From Parascedosporium putredinis (Eukaryota; Ascomycota; Sordariomycetes; Microascales; Microascaceae): DNA of 64,000 bases. The notes beneath the pieces are model-generated. The model was given only the letters and a program-made list of their open reading frames with translations. It ran no database searches and was not told the DNA's origin. The stretch covers positions 2,418,001 through 2,482,000 of the forward strand of contig CASHTG010000001.1 of the NCBI GenBank assembly GCA_949357655.1, written 5' to 3'. The position numbers and the translations under genes are program-made. Shown piece after piece: positions 24,083 through 34,700 of the stretch (position 1 is its first letter; each line of letters starts with the position of its first letter).

Positions 24083-24921
24083 ATGGACCATCCAGGTGAG
24101 TTACCAGTATTGGTATTCCGGGGATCAACGTTGCGCCTCCTCTCGCTCACTTGCTAAACCTCACCCCGCCTTACGTCAATCACAGTCAAGGACATCCGCT
24201 CCCTTACCAAAAGTTTGCCTTTGGCCTCCCCGAGGACCAACGCGACGCTTTCAACAATTATTTCCTCCCCGCCTCGTCTTTCGTCCACCCTCTCATCCGA
24301 GTCCCTTCTTTCACCGACGTCCAAGTCCCGTATCTCGGTACCGTAAACTCTCGCTATGTCACGAGGCTCCTCTATCGTCTGAGGGCCATGCTCCTCAGCG
24401 TCTCCGACTTCAGTATCGAATCGGCCGGTATGTTTCTCGTCAAGATCATCAACTCTTCCCGATGGAAAAGCATCCCCAGTAGCTAACCCGCACCTCTCTA
24501 TCTCGGCTTATTAGTGTATGACCAAAAGACTGCCACCTTGACAGCTCACATATCAGAGAAACTTCACCCTAAATTTATCCCCTTTCACTCACCTACCGTC
24601 CATTCTACCCTCATCTTCCGCCTCTCCCAACGAACCCTCGATTCGGACGGCAATTTTCTTCCTCCCTGTGATCCTGAAAGCCCCGATGCCCAGGGCGGTC
24701 GGACTCGTCTGTTTATATCCGAGCATGAGAGGGTGATGCAACCGACCGAGGTCCTTAAAATCGCGATACCCTTGGTCGGCTCGGCTGTGTGGTCCTCCGT
24801 TCAATTCTTCATCACCCTCTGGCTCTTGCTCCTAGCGTCCGTATTTGTGCCCATCGCCCGACTAATGCCAGAAACCGTCATCAAAAATGGCGATCCCGTC
24901 GTTATCCGCAAAACAAAATGA
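24083..24921 (+). CDS. SnoaL/NTF2-like protein with C-terminal membrane segment
   Basis: Fungal protein of unknown function; segments resemble the SnoaL-like (NTF2-fold) proteins common in ascomycetes. A tiny first exon (MDHP) at 24083-24095 is followed by an intron to about 24185, then GQGHPLPYQKFAFGLPEDQR. The first exon is one G short at its 3' edge: the donor region ccaggtgag would need one more G to keep phase. The second intron, 24428-24514 (donor gtatgt, acceptor ttag), splices in phase to VYDQKTATLTAHISEKLHPK. The C-terminus has ERVMQPTEVLKIAIPLVG and a hydrophobic helix (FFITLWLLLLASVFVPIA), suggesting membrane anchoring. A TATA-like element precedes it. Fold assignment is by resemblance only. 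Confidence 0.6.
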
Positions 24922-25154
24922 GGGCGAAGCGGTAACCAGCCCCTACGGGAGTCACCAAAATGTTGCAATATCTTGTAAATAATATCTATTAAACTTAGGG
25001 AAGGGCCCCTTTGACGAGTTGAAATATAGCTATGTATTATTGTCCTCTTTTCATCCACCACCCTTCACATTTTTTTCCTCAGTAGTAGATTCGACTTGTG
25101 ATGCGAGGCCTCTAACTTGGTTGTTTTGAAACTACCCACACTCAACATAAATGA

Positions 25155-25157
<3 letters not shown>

Positions 25158-25199
<42 letters not shown>
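25158..25199. repeat. (AG)n microsatellite
   Basis: About 21 uninterrupted AG units in the 3' flank of the SnoaL-like gene. A simple dinucleotide repeat, likely length-polymorphic. Confidence 0.97.
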
Positions 25200-25202
<3 letters not shown>

Positions 25203-25309
25203 ACCGGCTTCGACCTCTCAGAGGCAGTCCGATCCTTAGGCCTAGTTCTTTTGGAATCACAGTAAGTGTCAGCAAACGTTTGCTCTGAACCCGCAACCCA
25301 TATCCTTAG

Positions 25310-26866
25310 TCGGTAGGTGTCGTGATTATTTCTCTTTCAAATGAGCTTCTACGTGGAGGGGTCTCTGGAACTGGTTCCATTATATCATCACTGCATGTGC
25401 TCTCTAGTCTCCTCCCCTTTTCCGGTGCATTATTAAATCGAGGGACTGGAATGTGCGGCTCCATGGTGGTCTTCCTCGCTTCGACTTTGCTGAGGCAGAG
25501 CATGCCTACCCCGAGAATGGGCCGATGTCTGTTTCGTGGTAGAAAAACTGAAGTCCTTCCCGGAACAGCTTCCGTGCCCTCGAACCCGTCATTGTTTCGA
25601 TCAAGACAAGTTCCTGCTAGTCGTTGAGGAAGAGGAGCGTCATGGGAATTCAAAATCTTGAATCCCGTTTGTCCCTTCTCCCGTTCTTTGGGGACCCTAA
25701 AGTGGCCATATTTTTCATCATCCCCTCCGTGCACATGTACATGTACCCTTTTCAATGGCCGCCTTCGTATTCTCCATACGGGTGGGCGCCTTTTGCCTGG
25801 CTTTGATTTTTGGACATCTTTCGAGCTGTTTCAGAAAGCACCGTCATTAGGTGAGCAGCACTGGAAACCATATTCCTTTCCTAACCATCTCCTGAACATA
25901 CTCTTGCCTCGACCCAGCACGCCCTAGGTGGCTTGCTGATTCGGTAGGTAGGCTTTGGGAAGAGTCCCCATCTCTTTCGAAGGTGGAATCGACGAGCTTT
26001 TCAAAGCGAACCTTGCGTCGAGGCACATGAGGGGACGGACGAGAGTCATCGCTCCCCTCCGAAATGCAATCTTCTAGAGGGATCTTGACCTCTTCAAGCC
26101 TGACGACGCAAAAAGAGAGAGAGCGAGTGAAATTTTAGTCAACAGGCGGGCCTTGAATAATTTCTTCAGCTGCTTTAAAACGGAGAAGGAGGAAAGCAAT
26201 GCTGTCCACGCTAACTTACGCGGTTGAGATGCAGCCAAGGCCATAGGGTCGAAGATCTAGGATTCCCGCATCTTCGACGTCGGATGAAGGATCATCACTT
26301 AAAGGAACTAGCGGGGAGCTATCGGGACGTTCTTCCGAGCTATGCTTGGTAGCTCCTTTTTCTCTATCGGACTAGGACGGAGCTGTAGGATCGGTGGTAC
26401 AGTGGCCGGGATTTCCATCATGTCCTTCAATCTCGCAGCCGGGGAGGATATATGGCCAAAGTTCACCCAACTCGATTTAAAGCCAGTGCTATCTTGAACG
26501 AGAAGGGGGTCAATATACGTCAAGTAGAGCATTAGATGGGTCGTCATCTAGGGGCCTCAACGATGCCGCAAGTCCGACCTTCCCAACATCCCCATCCCGT
26601 AGAGGGATACAAGAACTGCCCAAGCTTGGGCATTTTCCTCCCAGAGGGCAGGCACTATCCAGTGTCTACATATAATGTACCATCTACGTGCCAATGAGTG
26701 GAGTCTGCCTTCCCATTTCATTTAGAGCGGAAGGGCTCTCGAGATGCAAGTCCAAGGCTAGGAAGTCGGACACTTCCGAGGTGCACTTGCGTCCCATTGG
26801 TCCTTCTCTGATTGCAAAGATAACGTTCAAATTCCTTGCAATTGATCGTTCCAAGTAGTTAACCAT
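25310..26866 (-). CDS. Possible uncharacterised protein, structure uncertain
   Basis: Weak candidate assembled from several minus-strand segments that read like protein rather than noise: MVNYLERSIARNLNVIFAIR (26866), LVQDSTGFKSSWVNFGHISS (about 26480), ATKHSSEERPDSSPLVPLSD with LDLRPYGLGCISTA before a taagtt donor-like site (about 26215), RRKVRFEKLVDSTFERDGDS (about 26000), and a 149-codon frame at 25306-25755 ending VPETPPRRSSFEREIITTPT. The frames do not join without indels, and no domain is recognised. It could be a real gene broken by base-calling errors, or chance. Confidence 0.3.
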
Positions 26867-27131
26867 CGCTGCTTCTTCGCTTCTTGATATGCAGGTTCAC
26901 GATTGCCCCTAATAAACACACAGGCTTTAGCGCTCAAGCGTGGGGAACAAAAGCTATTGACAAACACCACCTTCAGTTTATATGGATATTCATTTCAACT
27001 TTTTGGCGTTTTATTTCATGCTCTATTGCCTATTCCCAGTTTTGGTTCTTGCGAATATCCGCTCCTATTCCGTATCATAGACGTTGGCGGATACCTCGCC
27101 ACGCCTGCCCGTGCCCACCCTACTGCTCAGC

Positions 27132-28706
27132 ATGGCCGGCGTTCCACCTCCCCCACCTCCCAAGAGTCCCTTGGGCCGGTATCGTATCCTCTCGCCCTCC
27201 GCTTCCATACGCGTCAGTCCACTATGCCTGAGTGGAATGTGTTTTGGGTCGGGTTGGTAGGTATCGTCCTTGGGACCTATAATGCAATCATTGCCCTAAC
27301 ATTTATAGGGGAGGGCCTCTCAAGGGCTGGTCTCAAGAGGAATCAGAGGCTGCACTTGACTTCTACTTTGCCAATGTATGTGACCTAGCGGCACTGTATT
27401 CTATGGTCTGCACTGAGACGACTAACCATTGCCTGTTCAAGGGAGGTACGAGCGATGACGGGGTTTGTGTAAAGTTTGGCGCTTCCCTATGCTGATACGA
27501 GGGGAACAAGGCAACTTTATCGATACCGCCAACAACTATCAAGCAGAGAAGTCCGAAGAGATTATTGGAACGTGGATGAGGAAGCGAGGCATCCGTGATC
27601 AGCTTGGTAAAGACTACATGAAGGCGATATCCCTCTCCCTTTCCCACGTCCCTTGGTGTTGAAACCAGTGGTTCGCCAGGAAGACAAATCGCATACTATC
27701 CCATATTATCTTCGGTCGGTATTCTTGCCGCTGTAAGCTGACCACTCATGATGTAGTGATTGCGACTAAATACTCAACCAACTTCCGGGCCGAACACGGC
27801 GACAAGGAAATCATGATAAACTCGACCGGAAACAGCGCCAAAAGTCTGGCACTATCCGTGGACGCCAGTTTAGACAAACTGCTTACGGGTTACATTGACA
27901 TTGTGAGTTCACACGTGGGCTAGTCGAAGTGAAGGGTTCGGGGCAACGCTGTCTTTACTAATCCAAGTAGCTCTATGTCCACTGGTGGGACCAATCAACC
28001 AGTTACGCCGAGCTCATGCAGTCTCTAAACTACCTTGTGACTGCTGGCAAAGTCTTGTACCTTGGGGCCAGCAACATGCCCGCCTGGGTAGTTAGGTAAG
28101 GGCCCCTAGCCTAGCCTCATTCATACCTCGACTGATATTGAGGACTTAAGCCGGGCCAACGAATACGCTCGTGCCCACGGGCTACGTCAGTTTTCCGTCT
28201 ATCAAGGGCGCTGGTCCGCCGCCAGGCGCGACCTTGAACGAGAAATTGCGCCCATGGCCGAGGCTGAGGGTATGGCCGTGGTCGCTTGCGGAGTCATCTG
28301 TAGTCCGGTATTCATGAATTCGGTACAAAAATGTGATAACCGGGAACAACAACTACAGATGAACGAAAACGAAGTGCGGCTAGGAAATGTTTTGCAGGCT
28401 ATTGCGGATGAGAAGAAGGTTTCTCCCGTGTGCATCGGTCTAGCCTATGTGATGCGGAAGCAACCTTACGTTTTCCCCTTGATACCCAATCCGTCGGCGG
28501 GCGCAGTGCAAGAATGCATGCGGGCGCTGATGGTGGCTCTGAGCGAGACCGATGTGGCCCGAATCGAAAAAGCCTCGCCGCTCCAGTTTGGCTTCCCTCT
28601 AGACCTCCTATCCTGGAATGGCAGAGAGGCAAGTCCTTGGCTGCCACGGGCGGGCGGACATATCGATTTTGTGCCTCAGCAGGAACCAATCATCCCCCGC
28701 TCCTAG
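27132..28706 (+). CDS. Aldo-keto reductase, aryl-alcohol dehydrogenase type
   Basis: NADPH-dependent aldo-keto reductase of the fungal AAD/norsolorinic-acid-reductase group, cytosolic. N-terminus: MAGVPPPPPKSPLGRYRILS, then SIRVSPLCLSGMCFGSGW. The catalytic tetrad can be traced: Asp and Tyr in NFIDTANNYQ, Lys in VIATKYSTNFR, His in LYVHWWDQ. The C-terminal half has VSPVCIGLAYVMRKQPYVFP and LQFGFPLDLLSWNG. Introns: 27257-27308, one starting 27376 (acceptor near 27500), 27607-27756, 27903-27970 and one starting 28096. The last acceptor is ambiguous. The loop that usually reads like W-G-x-L-G-x-G-x-F in relatives is replaced by ACGVICSPVFMNSVQKC, and the NADPH-binding end is divergent, so substrate or cofactor use may differ, or the gene may be decaying. 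Confidence 0.8.
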
Positions 28707-29162
28707 AAGCCGCGAGAGCCGAGCTTCTAGCAGGAAGGTCATCGGGCTCAGGCCTCCCAGAAGCAGCGTGAAAAGGACACAAATCGCCATGACGGCAAAT
28801 TTGCTCAAGGACGTCATGACCGCTTCCAACGCGGTCACTATCAAACCGGTCCTCGAAGACGGCCGGCCTATCGCTGGCGGACCGATGACCATTGAAGCGT
28901 AGGTGAATGACGAATGACTGTAGGGTCTAGCTCCGAGGTGCCTATCATCCTGAGATGAACGTATTATAGAATTCCCAGTGAGATTGCATAATAAAGTATC
29001 TCTATCTCTTTTTTCTTGACTCAAAGTGATGGAGAGTAAAAAGAAAAAAGAAAAGCCAGGCAGAGATGTTGCTTGATACGATTCGTCTTCTGTTCATGGA
29101 TGGCACTTGAGCTCAACGTGGGGAGGAGTCGGGAGGGTCGTCCTCATGGCTATCAAGCCCAC
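28707..29162. other. Convergent 3' intergenic region
   Basis: Between the AKR stop and the stop of the phosphopantetheinyl transferase, which face each other. A-rich tract at about 29035-29055. No gene supported. Confidence 0.35.
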
Positions 29163-29736
29163 TTAAGGCGTGTCCAACTTTGAATTTGAAGGATCGAAGC
29201 CGAGACATACTGCTGTCGCGTAGTCACCGTCATGGCTAATAGACACCATGGCCGCCTGATCTGCCTTTTCGCCCCGTATGACGGCAATTGTAGGCCCCGA
29301 TTCCTCTGCCTCGTTGGCAGGACGTATTGCGATTTCGTGCCACGTAAGTCTTCGGAATGGATGCGCCTTGAAGGCTGCCTCTTTCGCCGCAAACCTAGGT
29401 AAAAGAAAGAGAAGTCGTAAAGTTAGCGCCCATCATGGCCACCTGGACGACGTTTACAAAAGGAAAAAAAGGAAGAAACATAGGGCGGAGATTGACGAAC
29501 CGTCCAGCCATAAACTCGGCAGCCTCGGGCCCCCACGGCCCTTCCCCGTGGTACCCCTCGCCCAGAGCTCGTCGCACGCGCGGTAGACTCCTCTCCTCGG
29601 GCGAGAGCACCCGATCGACGAAGCGCCGCCCGCGCGTCGGGTGAGCGAGGAGCGACGCGATGCGCGAGACGCGGCATATGTCGGTGCCGACGTGGATGGG
29701 TAGGGGAAAGGGCAGGAAAGGCTTGGGAGGTTTCAT
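29163..29736 (-). CDS. PPT2: Holo-[acyl-carrier-protein] synthase, AcpS/PPT2 type
   Basis: 4'-phosphopantetheinyl transferase that moves phosphopantetheine from CoA to a Ser of carrier proteins. Short AcpS-type enzymes like yeast PPT2 activate mitochondrial acyl carrier protein. The Mg-binding motif is HVGTDICRVSRI and the second signature is FAAKEAAFKAHPFRRLTWHE. An Ile-Ser-His segment (VSISHDGDYATA) lies near the end, as in the family. Exon 1 is 29736-29501, intron 29395-29500 (acceptor tttacctag) and exon 2 29394-29163; the splice is in phase and gives 155 aa. This is one of only two genes here that read without any frameshift. The short donor (gttcgt) is atypical. About 300 bp upstream lies a cluster of GATA motifs. 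Confidence 0.88.
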
Positions 29737-29737
29737 C

Positions 29738-29754
29738 TTTTTTTTTTTTTTTTT
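29738..29754. repeat. Poly(T) tract upstream of the transferase start
   Basis: A run of about 17 T on the plus strand immediately before the minus-strand ATG, that is an A-run leader in the mRNA sense. Confidence 0.9.
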
Positions 29755-29952
29755 GGGGGTTCACCCCTTCTGCCTTCCTCCCACCCCCTGCGATAGTTGT
29801 CGCCTTCGCCGCTCTGGCTGCCCCAACGTTTGTTTTGTTATATCTCTTTAGGTCGATTGTAAAAATTGTCGGGCCCTTGCTCGTGGGCTTTCAGAGTCGG
29901 TTGTTGATCGAAACGCTCGGCTAACAGCGACGTCGCAAAAGTTGGGGGTTTG

Positions 29953-29953
29953 G

Positions 29954-29981
<28 letters not shown>
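29953..29981. repeat. (GT)n microsatellite
   Basis: About 14 GT units in the upstream region of the phosphopantetheinyl transferase gene. Confidence 0.95.
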
Positions 29982-29984
<3 letters not shown>

Positions 29985-30035
29985 GCAATTGCTGGCTGGC
30001 CTTTTGGGAAAGGCGATGAAGGGACCTGGCGAGCT

Positions 30036-30070
30036 TTATCGATAAGATGGCCTTGACTTATCGCGATAAG
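30036..30070. promoter_or_regulatory. Cluster of palindromic GATA motifs
   Basis: Two palindromes, ttatcgataa (30036-30045) and cttatcgcgataag (30057-30070), give four GATA cores in 35 bp, about 300 bp upstream of the phosphopantetheinyl transferase start. Fungal GATA factors (AreA/NIT2, SreA-type, white-collar proteins) bind HGATAR sites, and paired sites are typical of functional elements. Binding itself is inferred. Confidence 0.45.
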
Positions 30071-30629
30071 CAACCGTCATAGGTAACCGTGCGTCATCAT
30101 TAATCGTCATCGCCGGGCCCCACCCCGACCGACAATCGGTGTTCGGAACGGGGAGCCCCATCCCGTACCAGTCTGCTATTTCCAATAATGATGCAACGCG
30201 GAATTCTGGGACAGGTGTAATTTTATCAGGATCCTCATGGCGTATCCAATATCAAGAATGCAGACAAGAAAAAGGTAGTTTTATTAAATTATATATTTTG
30301 CCCTCTGTCCCAAGTCAAAATATACCCTCGCATGCAGTCTCGAAAACCCAAGAGAAAAGAAGATAACGGGGAACTTCAAAAACGAAAGAGAAAAAGAAGA
30401 TGATATAATACTACCCATTTGATCTCGATGTGCTCTGCATCATCTTTGGGGTTTACAGGTCGCGTGCATCCTCAATGCAGTAACACATTGTAAGCTTGTC
30501 ATGAACTTCTGCTCAAGCCAACGCGCGCGCACGCGGACGTTGTCGTACAGCATGTGATATAGGCCTTGAAAGCCTAGGATTACAGTCCGAAACTTAGAAC
30601 CGCTCTTCGTCCCAGAAGATAGGGCGGAA

Positions 30630-30657
30630 TGTGTTATACTGTGGCCAGTATAACACA
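30630..30657. repeat. 12-bp inverted repeat (hairpin) in DUF1774 3' flank
   Basis: Arms tgtgttatactg (30630-30641) and cagtataacaca (30646-30657) are perfect reverse complements separated by 4 nt. The hairpin begins about 35 nt after the stop codon of the DUF1774 gene on the minus strand, so it lies in its 3' UTR. Confidence 0.85.
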
Positions 30658-30691
30658 CACTCGCCTAGACTTAAGAAGTGAGTCCTCCGGG

Positions 30692-31777
30692 TTAATTCTC
30701 GTCGTTAAGAAGAGGGGCACGTTCCTGGTCAACGGGAATGGTCGTCTCACGGCGAGCCCAAGCGCGACTAGCGACAGCGCTGCTGCTGACGAAGAGAGTG
30801 GCCATGCTGACAAAGGCAAAGATCCACTGGAGAGCGATGACCTGGTGGAAAAACTGCCCGACGCCGAGGGCGGCAGAAAGAATGCTGAGAGCGAAGCCGA
30901 TGGTATAGTCCTATGAGGAGGGGGGACGGTTAGTATTGTGGGTTGTGGCAACTACTAAAAGGAGAAAAAGAGGGATGGGACAATACCTTGAAGATAAGGA
31001 GGCAGAAGTGGCCGAACACCGGGATGGACCAGATGAAGATGTTGGCAAAGACCCTTCCAAGGAAGTGGTCAGGGTGGTGCACCGCAAGAGCACCGTTCCA
31101 GTATAGGGCTACAAAGGCCCAAGCGAGAGGAGCAGAGGCAACGGGAACGTGGATGAGGAGCGGGGCGGTTCGGTGGAGGAAGTAAAGGTTCAGCAAGTTG
31201 AAGAAGTTGATGACCTGGATTACTTCGGCCCAGATGAAGCGGGAACGGATGAAGAGCATGATGAAAGCGAAGTGGAGAATGTTGTTCAGAATAAAGTGGC
31301 TGCCAACATTGGCGGCGGCGGTGACGCGGGCAGCATCGTTGGAGAAGAGCTGCGAGACATAGCCAACTTGCAATAGGAAGACGAGAACCCTATATGCGGT
31401 GACGGGTCAGCGAAAAACGAAAATAATTGTGAAAGAGTGAATGGCTGTAGGGCCAAGCTTACCAGTAGATGCTAGCAATAATGGGGTTCAGGGTAAAGCC
31501 GGTTGGGTAGAGTTCGTTGATGTCCCATATTCTCCTCCTAATGGTGAAGCCATCGCGAGGTTCGTCGACAGTGTAGTAGACGGATGTAAGAACGGCCAGC
31601 AACCAGGTCAGAAGGGTGAGGACCTTGTAGGTGGTGACGGATTGCGCGGTATGATTTTCGCGCTTGGCAAAAGGGTTCCCTGTAGTCAGGCAAACGGAGG
31701 CATGGTTATTAGCTATCAAAGAGAAGAGAGGGCTGGAGAATGCTAGGTGTGCACATACAGGCGCTGTATTGCGGCAT
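30692..31777 (-). CDS. DUF1774-family multi-pass membrane protein
   Basis: Fungal integral membrane protein of unknown function (DUF1774). Start at 31777 (MPQYSA), then a 79-nt intron (31680-31758) to WNPFAKRENHTAQSVTTYKV. Further introns lie at 31390-31462 and 30911-30986; all three join in phase and give 285 aa. Hydrophobic segments include LTLLTWLLAVLTSVYYTV, VLVFLLQVGYVSQLF, HFAFIMLFIRSRFIWAEVIQ, PLAWAFVALYWNGALAV, FIWSIPVFGHFCLLIFK and ALQWIFAFVSMATLFVSSSA, so about 6-8 membrane spans are expected. The end, RETTIPVDQERAPLLNDEN, carries an acidic/dileucine-like PLL motif as in proteins sorted through endosomal or vacuolar membranes (inference). The gene reads without frameshifts. Confidence 0.88.
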
Positions 31778-34700
31778 GGTGTCGGTCGGGGCTTGGGTCA
31801 AGAATAACAAAAAGCTCCAGGGATTATGTTATTTTGGATTCGGTGGCTGTCGGAAGGGGTGGTCAGACGGGGAAAATCGCTAATTAATAGAGCCTTGTCG
31901 GCAGTCTCGGCGTGGAGTGAATGGTATTTCTCCGAATAAGAATGTTGTGCGACTCTTATTTCCAGAATACACAGAATCGCGTACGTGCTGGGACCGAAAG
32001 AGAGGTTGGTGGGAAGCTTTCAAAAGTGAGGAGGGGAAGAGAGAGAGAGGCGGGAAGGGTACCAAGGCGGATGTCTTGGAGGTTTTAAAGAGACGAGGGT
32101 TTCGAGATGGACGATCGGGCAATTTTGATGTAATGGGTGGGTGTGACCTCGACGCTACACCTCGAGCTACTTCTTTATTGTCGATTACGTGCACGCTCTC
32201 GTCCCTGTTAAAGAGCGGCAGCGATCCATCCATGATGCGTCGATGGGAGGGACTGTGATGGATCGGAAATGTATGTGGAGTATGAGGGGCGTAATCTATG
32301 ACGGAAGGCATGGCGGGACAAAAGGCAGTCGAGGTCGCCCCCAGACTCGCAACTGCGTGTTGATGCGGTGGTTGAGAGGCTAATTGATCATTATGGTGGG
32401 AAGGGAAAGGGCGGGGGCGAGCTTGAGCTTGAATTGGGCACAGCTTTGGGGAACGGGTACAAGGGTTGTACAAGGCCATGGCCAGGCCAGGCGTGGCCCC
32501 TCAGGTATCAATTGGCTCCCACATAGGCTCTCGCCGGCACAGCACGAGACTTGAGCCAGAACAGCTCCACGAGCCAGACAAGACCAGACCAGACGAGGGG
32601 CCTAGCGTAAAAACAACAACATGAGCCAGAGCCTGCAGGATGGGTACACGAGGACTACACTGGGACAAACTGGGAACACATGGTCACCGGTAGCTTTTCG
32701 ACCTCTCATGTCTCGGGATTTTTCACCATGGGGTGGATCGGTGCACCGCATGCTTTGACTGTTTTGACTTCCATCAGGTTTCCTCACCCAGCTCTGGTCT
32801 TAACCCACCCTCAATATAACTGTAGTTGGCCACATTTGCGGGGAAAAAGGATTCAGGAGTCTAGGTTCTCACCCACACGAACGCATACGCACGCTTCCCG
32901 GATTTTTTGGGGGCCCTCTCCTCCTTTCCGTTGGTTTCCTTGTCTCATTTTGGCTCTCCTTGCTGCTCTCAGAGAGGACGAGGTGGAGGGGGAGGGAAGG
33001 AGAAGGGGAGGGCGGAGCGGCCTGCTTGGCAAAACGGCTGACAAAGGCCATTGCTCGTGTACGACTTGATACGATACGATTGATCCATCTCATGTGCTCG
33101 ACTCCCGACCCTTAGTTGAGAAGCCCGGCATGGCATGCCGGGCTTCTCAACAAGGAGCAGGGGATCTGCTGTTCCAAGCTAGGAGCTCTCGGCATCAATC
33201 AATTTCGACCGTTATTAGGACTTTAGGCGCCGGGGGCAAGTGGAAGGGTAGGCGAGAACAAGGAAGCGGAGGCGGGTAGTGGCGCAATTGGCGGCTTTCA
33301 GGGATCGTCCTGTACGCGGCTCCCAACTCGGACGCTGCACGACTGGACTGACCAGCTCAAAAACCTTGGTCTGGGGGAACTGGAGACTTCAAGTGTTGTA
33401 TGTGTACCGTACCCTGGCAAGCCTGGGGTGGGAAGTGTGCGTGCTTCACCTGACCCCCACAACACTCCCCTCGCTGGACACAACTTGACAGCGTCTGGCT
33501 GGAAAGTTGAACAATGACAAGTTCCCCAAGCGAGGCGACTCGGTTTTTAGCTTGAACCTCTATGTACCATGAGACGTAAGAACGCGGCACGACCTCTCGA
33601 GTCCTACGAGGCCGTGTTACTTTGTTCTTCATTTCTTCTTTGTCTTTTGTCTTTCTTTCTTTTTCCTTTTTCCTCACCCCCTCCTCCTCTCTTGCCGGAC
33701 ATGGAGACTTCGGAAAGCGAGCGACGAGATGCAGCGAAACAACTACCGAGGCATACCCTCCTACAATGGAAATGCTTGGACTCGGCGACCTTGCTCGAGG
33801 TGGACAAAATTACAAAGGCGATGAAGAAAGGGACAAAGAGGACCACCTCCGCCCCCACAGCACAGCGGATTAGTTCAACGGCATATAATCTACAAGAGAG
33901 AGAAAGACCCCAAGCAAACTGAGCGACAGCATATCACCCCGGAGATGCAGAGGTGGAGATGCAAAGATGGGAGGGTGTACGAGTCCGTTTGGCTAGTCAT
34001 GGAAGTACACACACTTGACAAGCTGTAAACATACTCTGGGGGCCCGAGCAAGGGTACGTTCATCATGTGGCCGGCCTGTGTGACCCACGGGGCCAGATGT
34101 TCGAGGTGACTTCCTCGGAAGGGCGGGCCAGATTATCGCGGGGTCCGTTAGTCAGGCCGCCGCGTCTACTTTGGCTATTACCGTGCAGGAGGGTGCAATG
34201 TTGCGAGAAGCAAGACGATCAGCTTCGACGCAAAAAGAAATTTCTTGGCCCTTTACCAATAATTCCATCTCACATCTACTACACAATGGACGCAAAAGCG
34301 AGAGGATAGCACAAGAGCAGTAATCCAACGGTGGCCCAAGACCTCCCGAGACCTCCCGAGGGAATGAGGGCGAGAGATGGTTCGAATCTGGAAGTGGATG
34401 CATCCGTGACTAATAATGCAGCCGAATTAATTTGTGTTCTACCTAGGAGTAGAGGTCGCGATTTCCAGAGTCTTGGCCGCTCTTGCACAGAGAGCTCTTG
34501 GTGATTAAGCTCTCTCGTGTATCGTAGACAATGGAATTGGGCTCAAGATTCAACCAAAGGAGTGTGCAGCCTTCAGCAGGTGGCCACCCAAAGAAGCTTT
34601 TCCATCTCCCATGTATTTCAGGCATCCATCAATTGGATCTGGGTCTCTTCAACCTCGGGACCGGGAAAATGTGAGACCAATCCCTCTGCAAGCGACCTCG

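Noticed and set aside
31880..32479. 199-codon minus-strand frame just upstream of the DUF1774 start
   Set aside because: Not in splice continuity with the DUF1774 protein and without family resemblance.
34360..34400. tRNA B-box-like ggttcgaatct
   Set aside because: No matching A box at the right distance and no acceptor-stem pairing.
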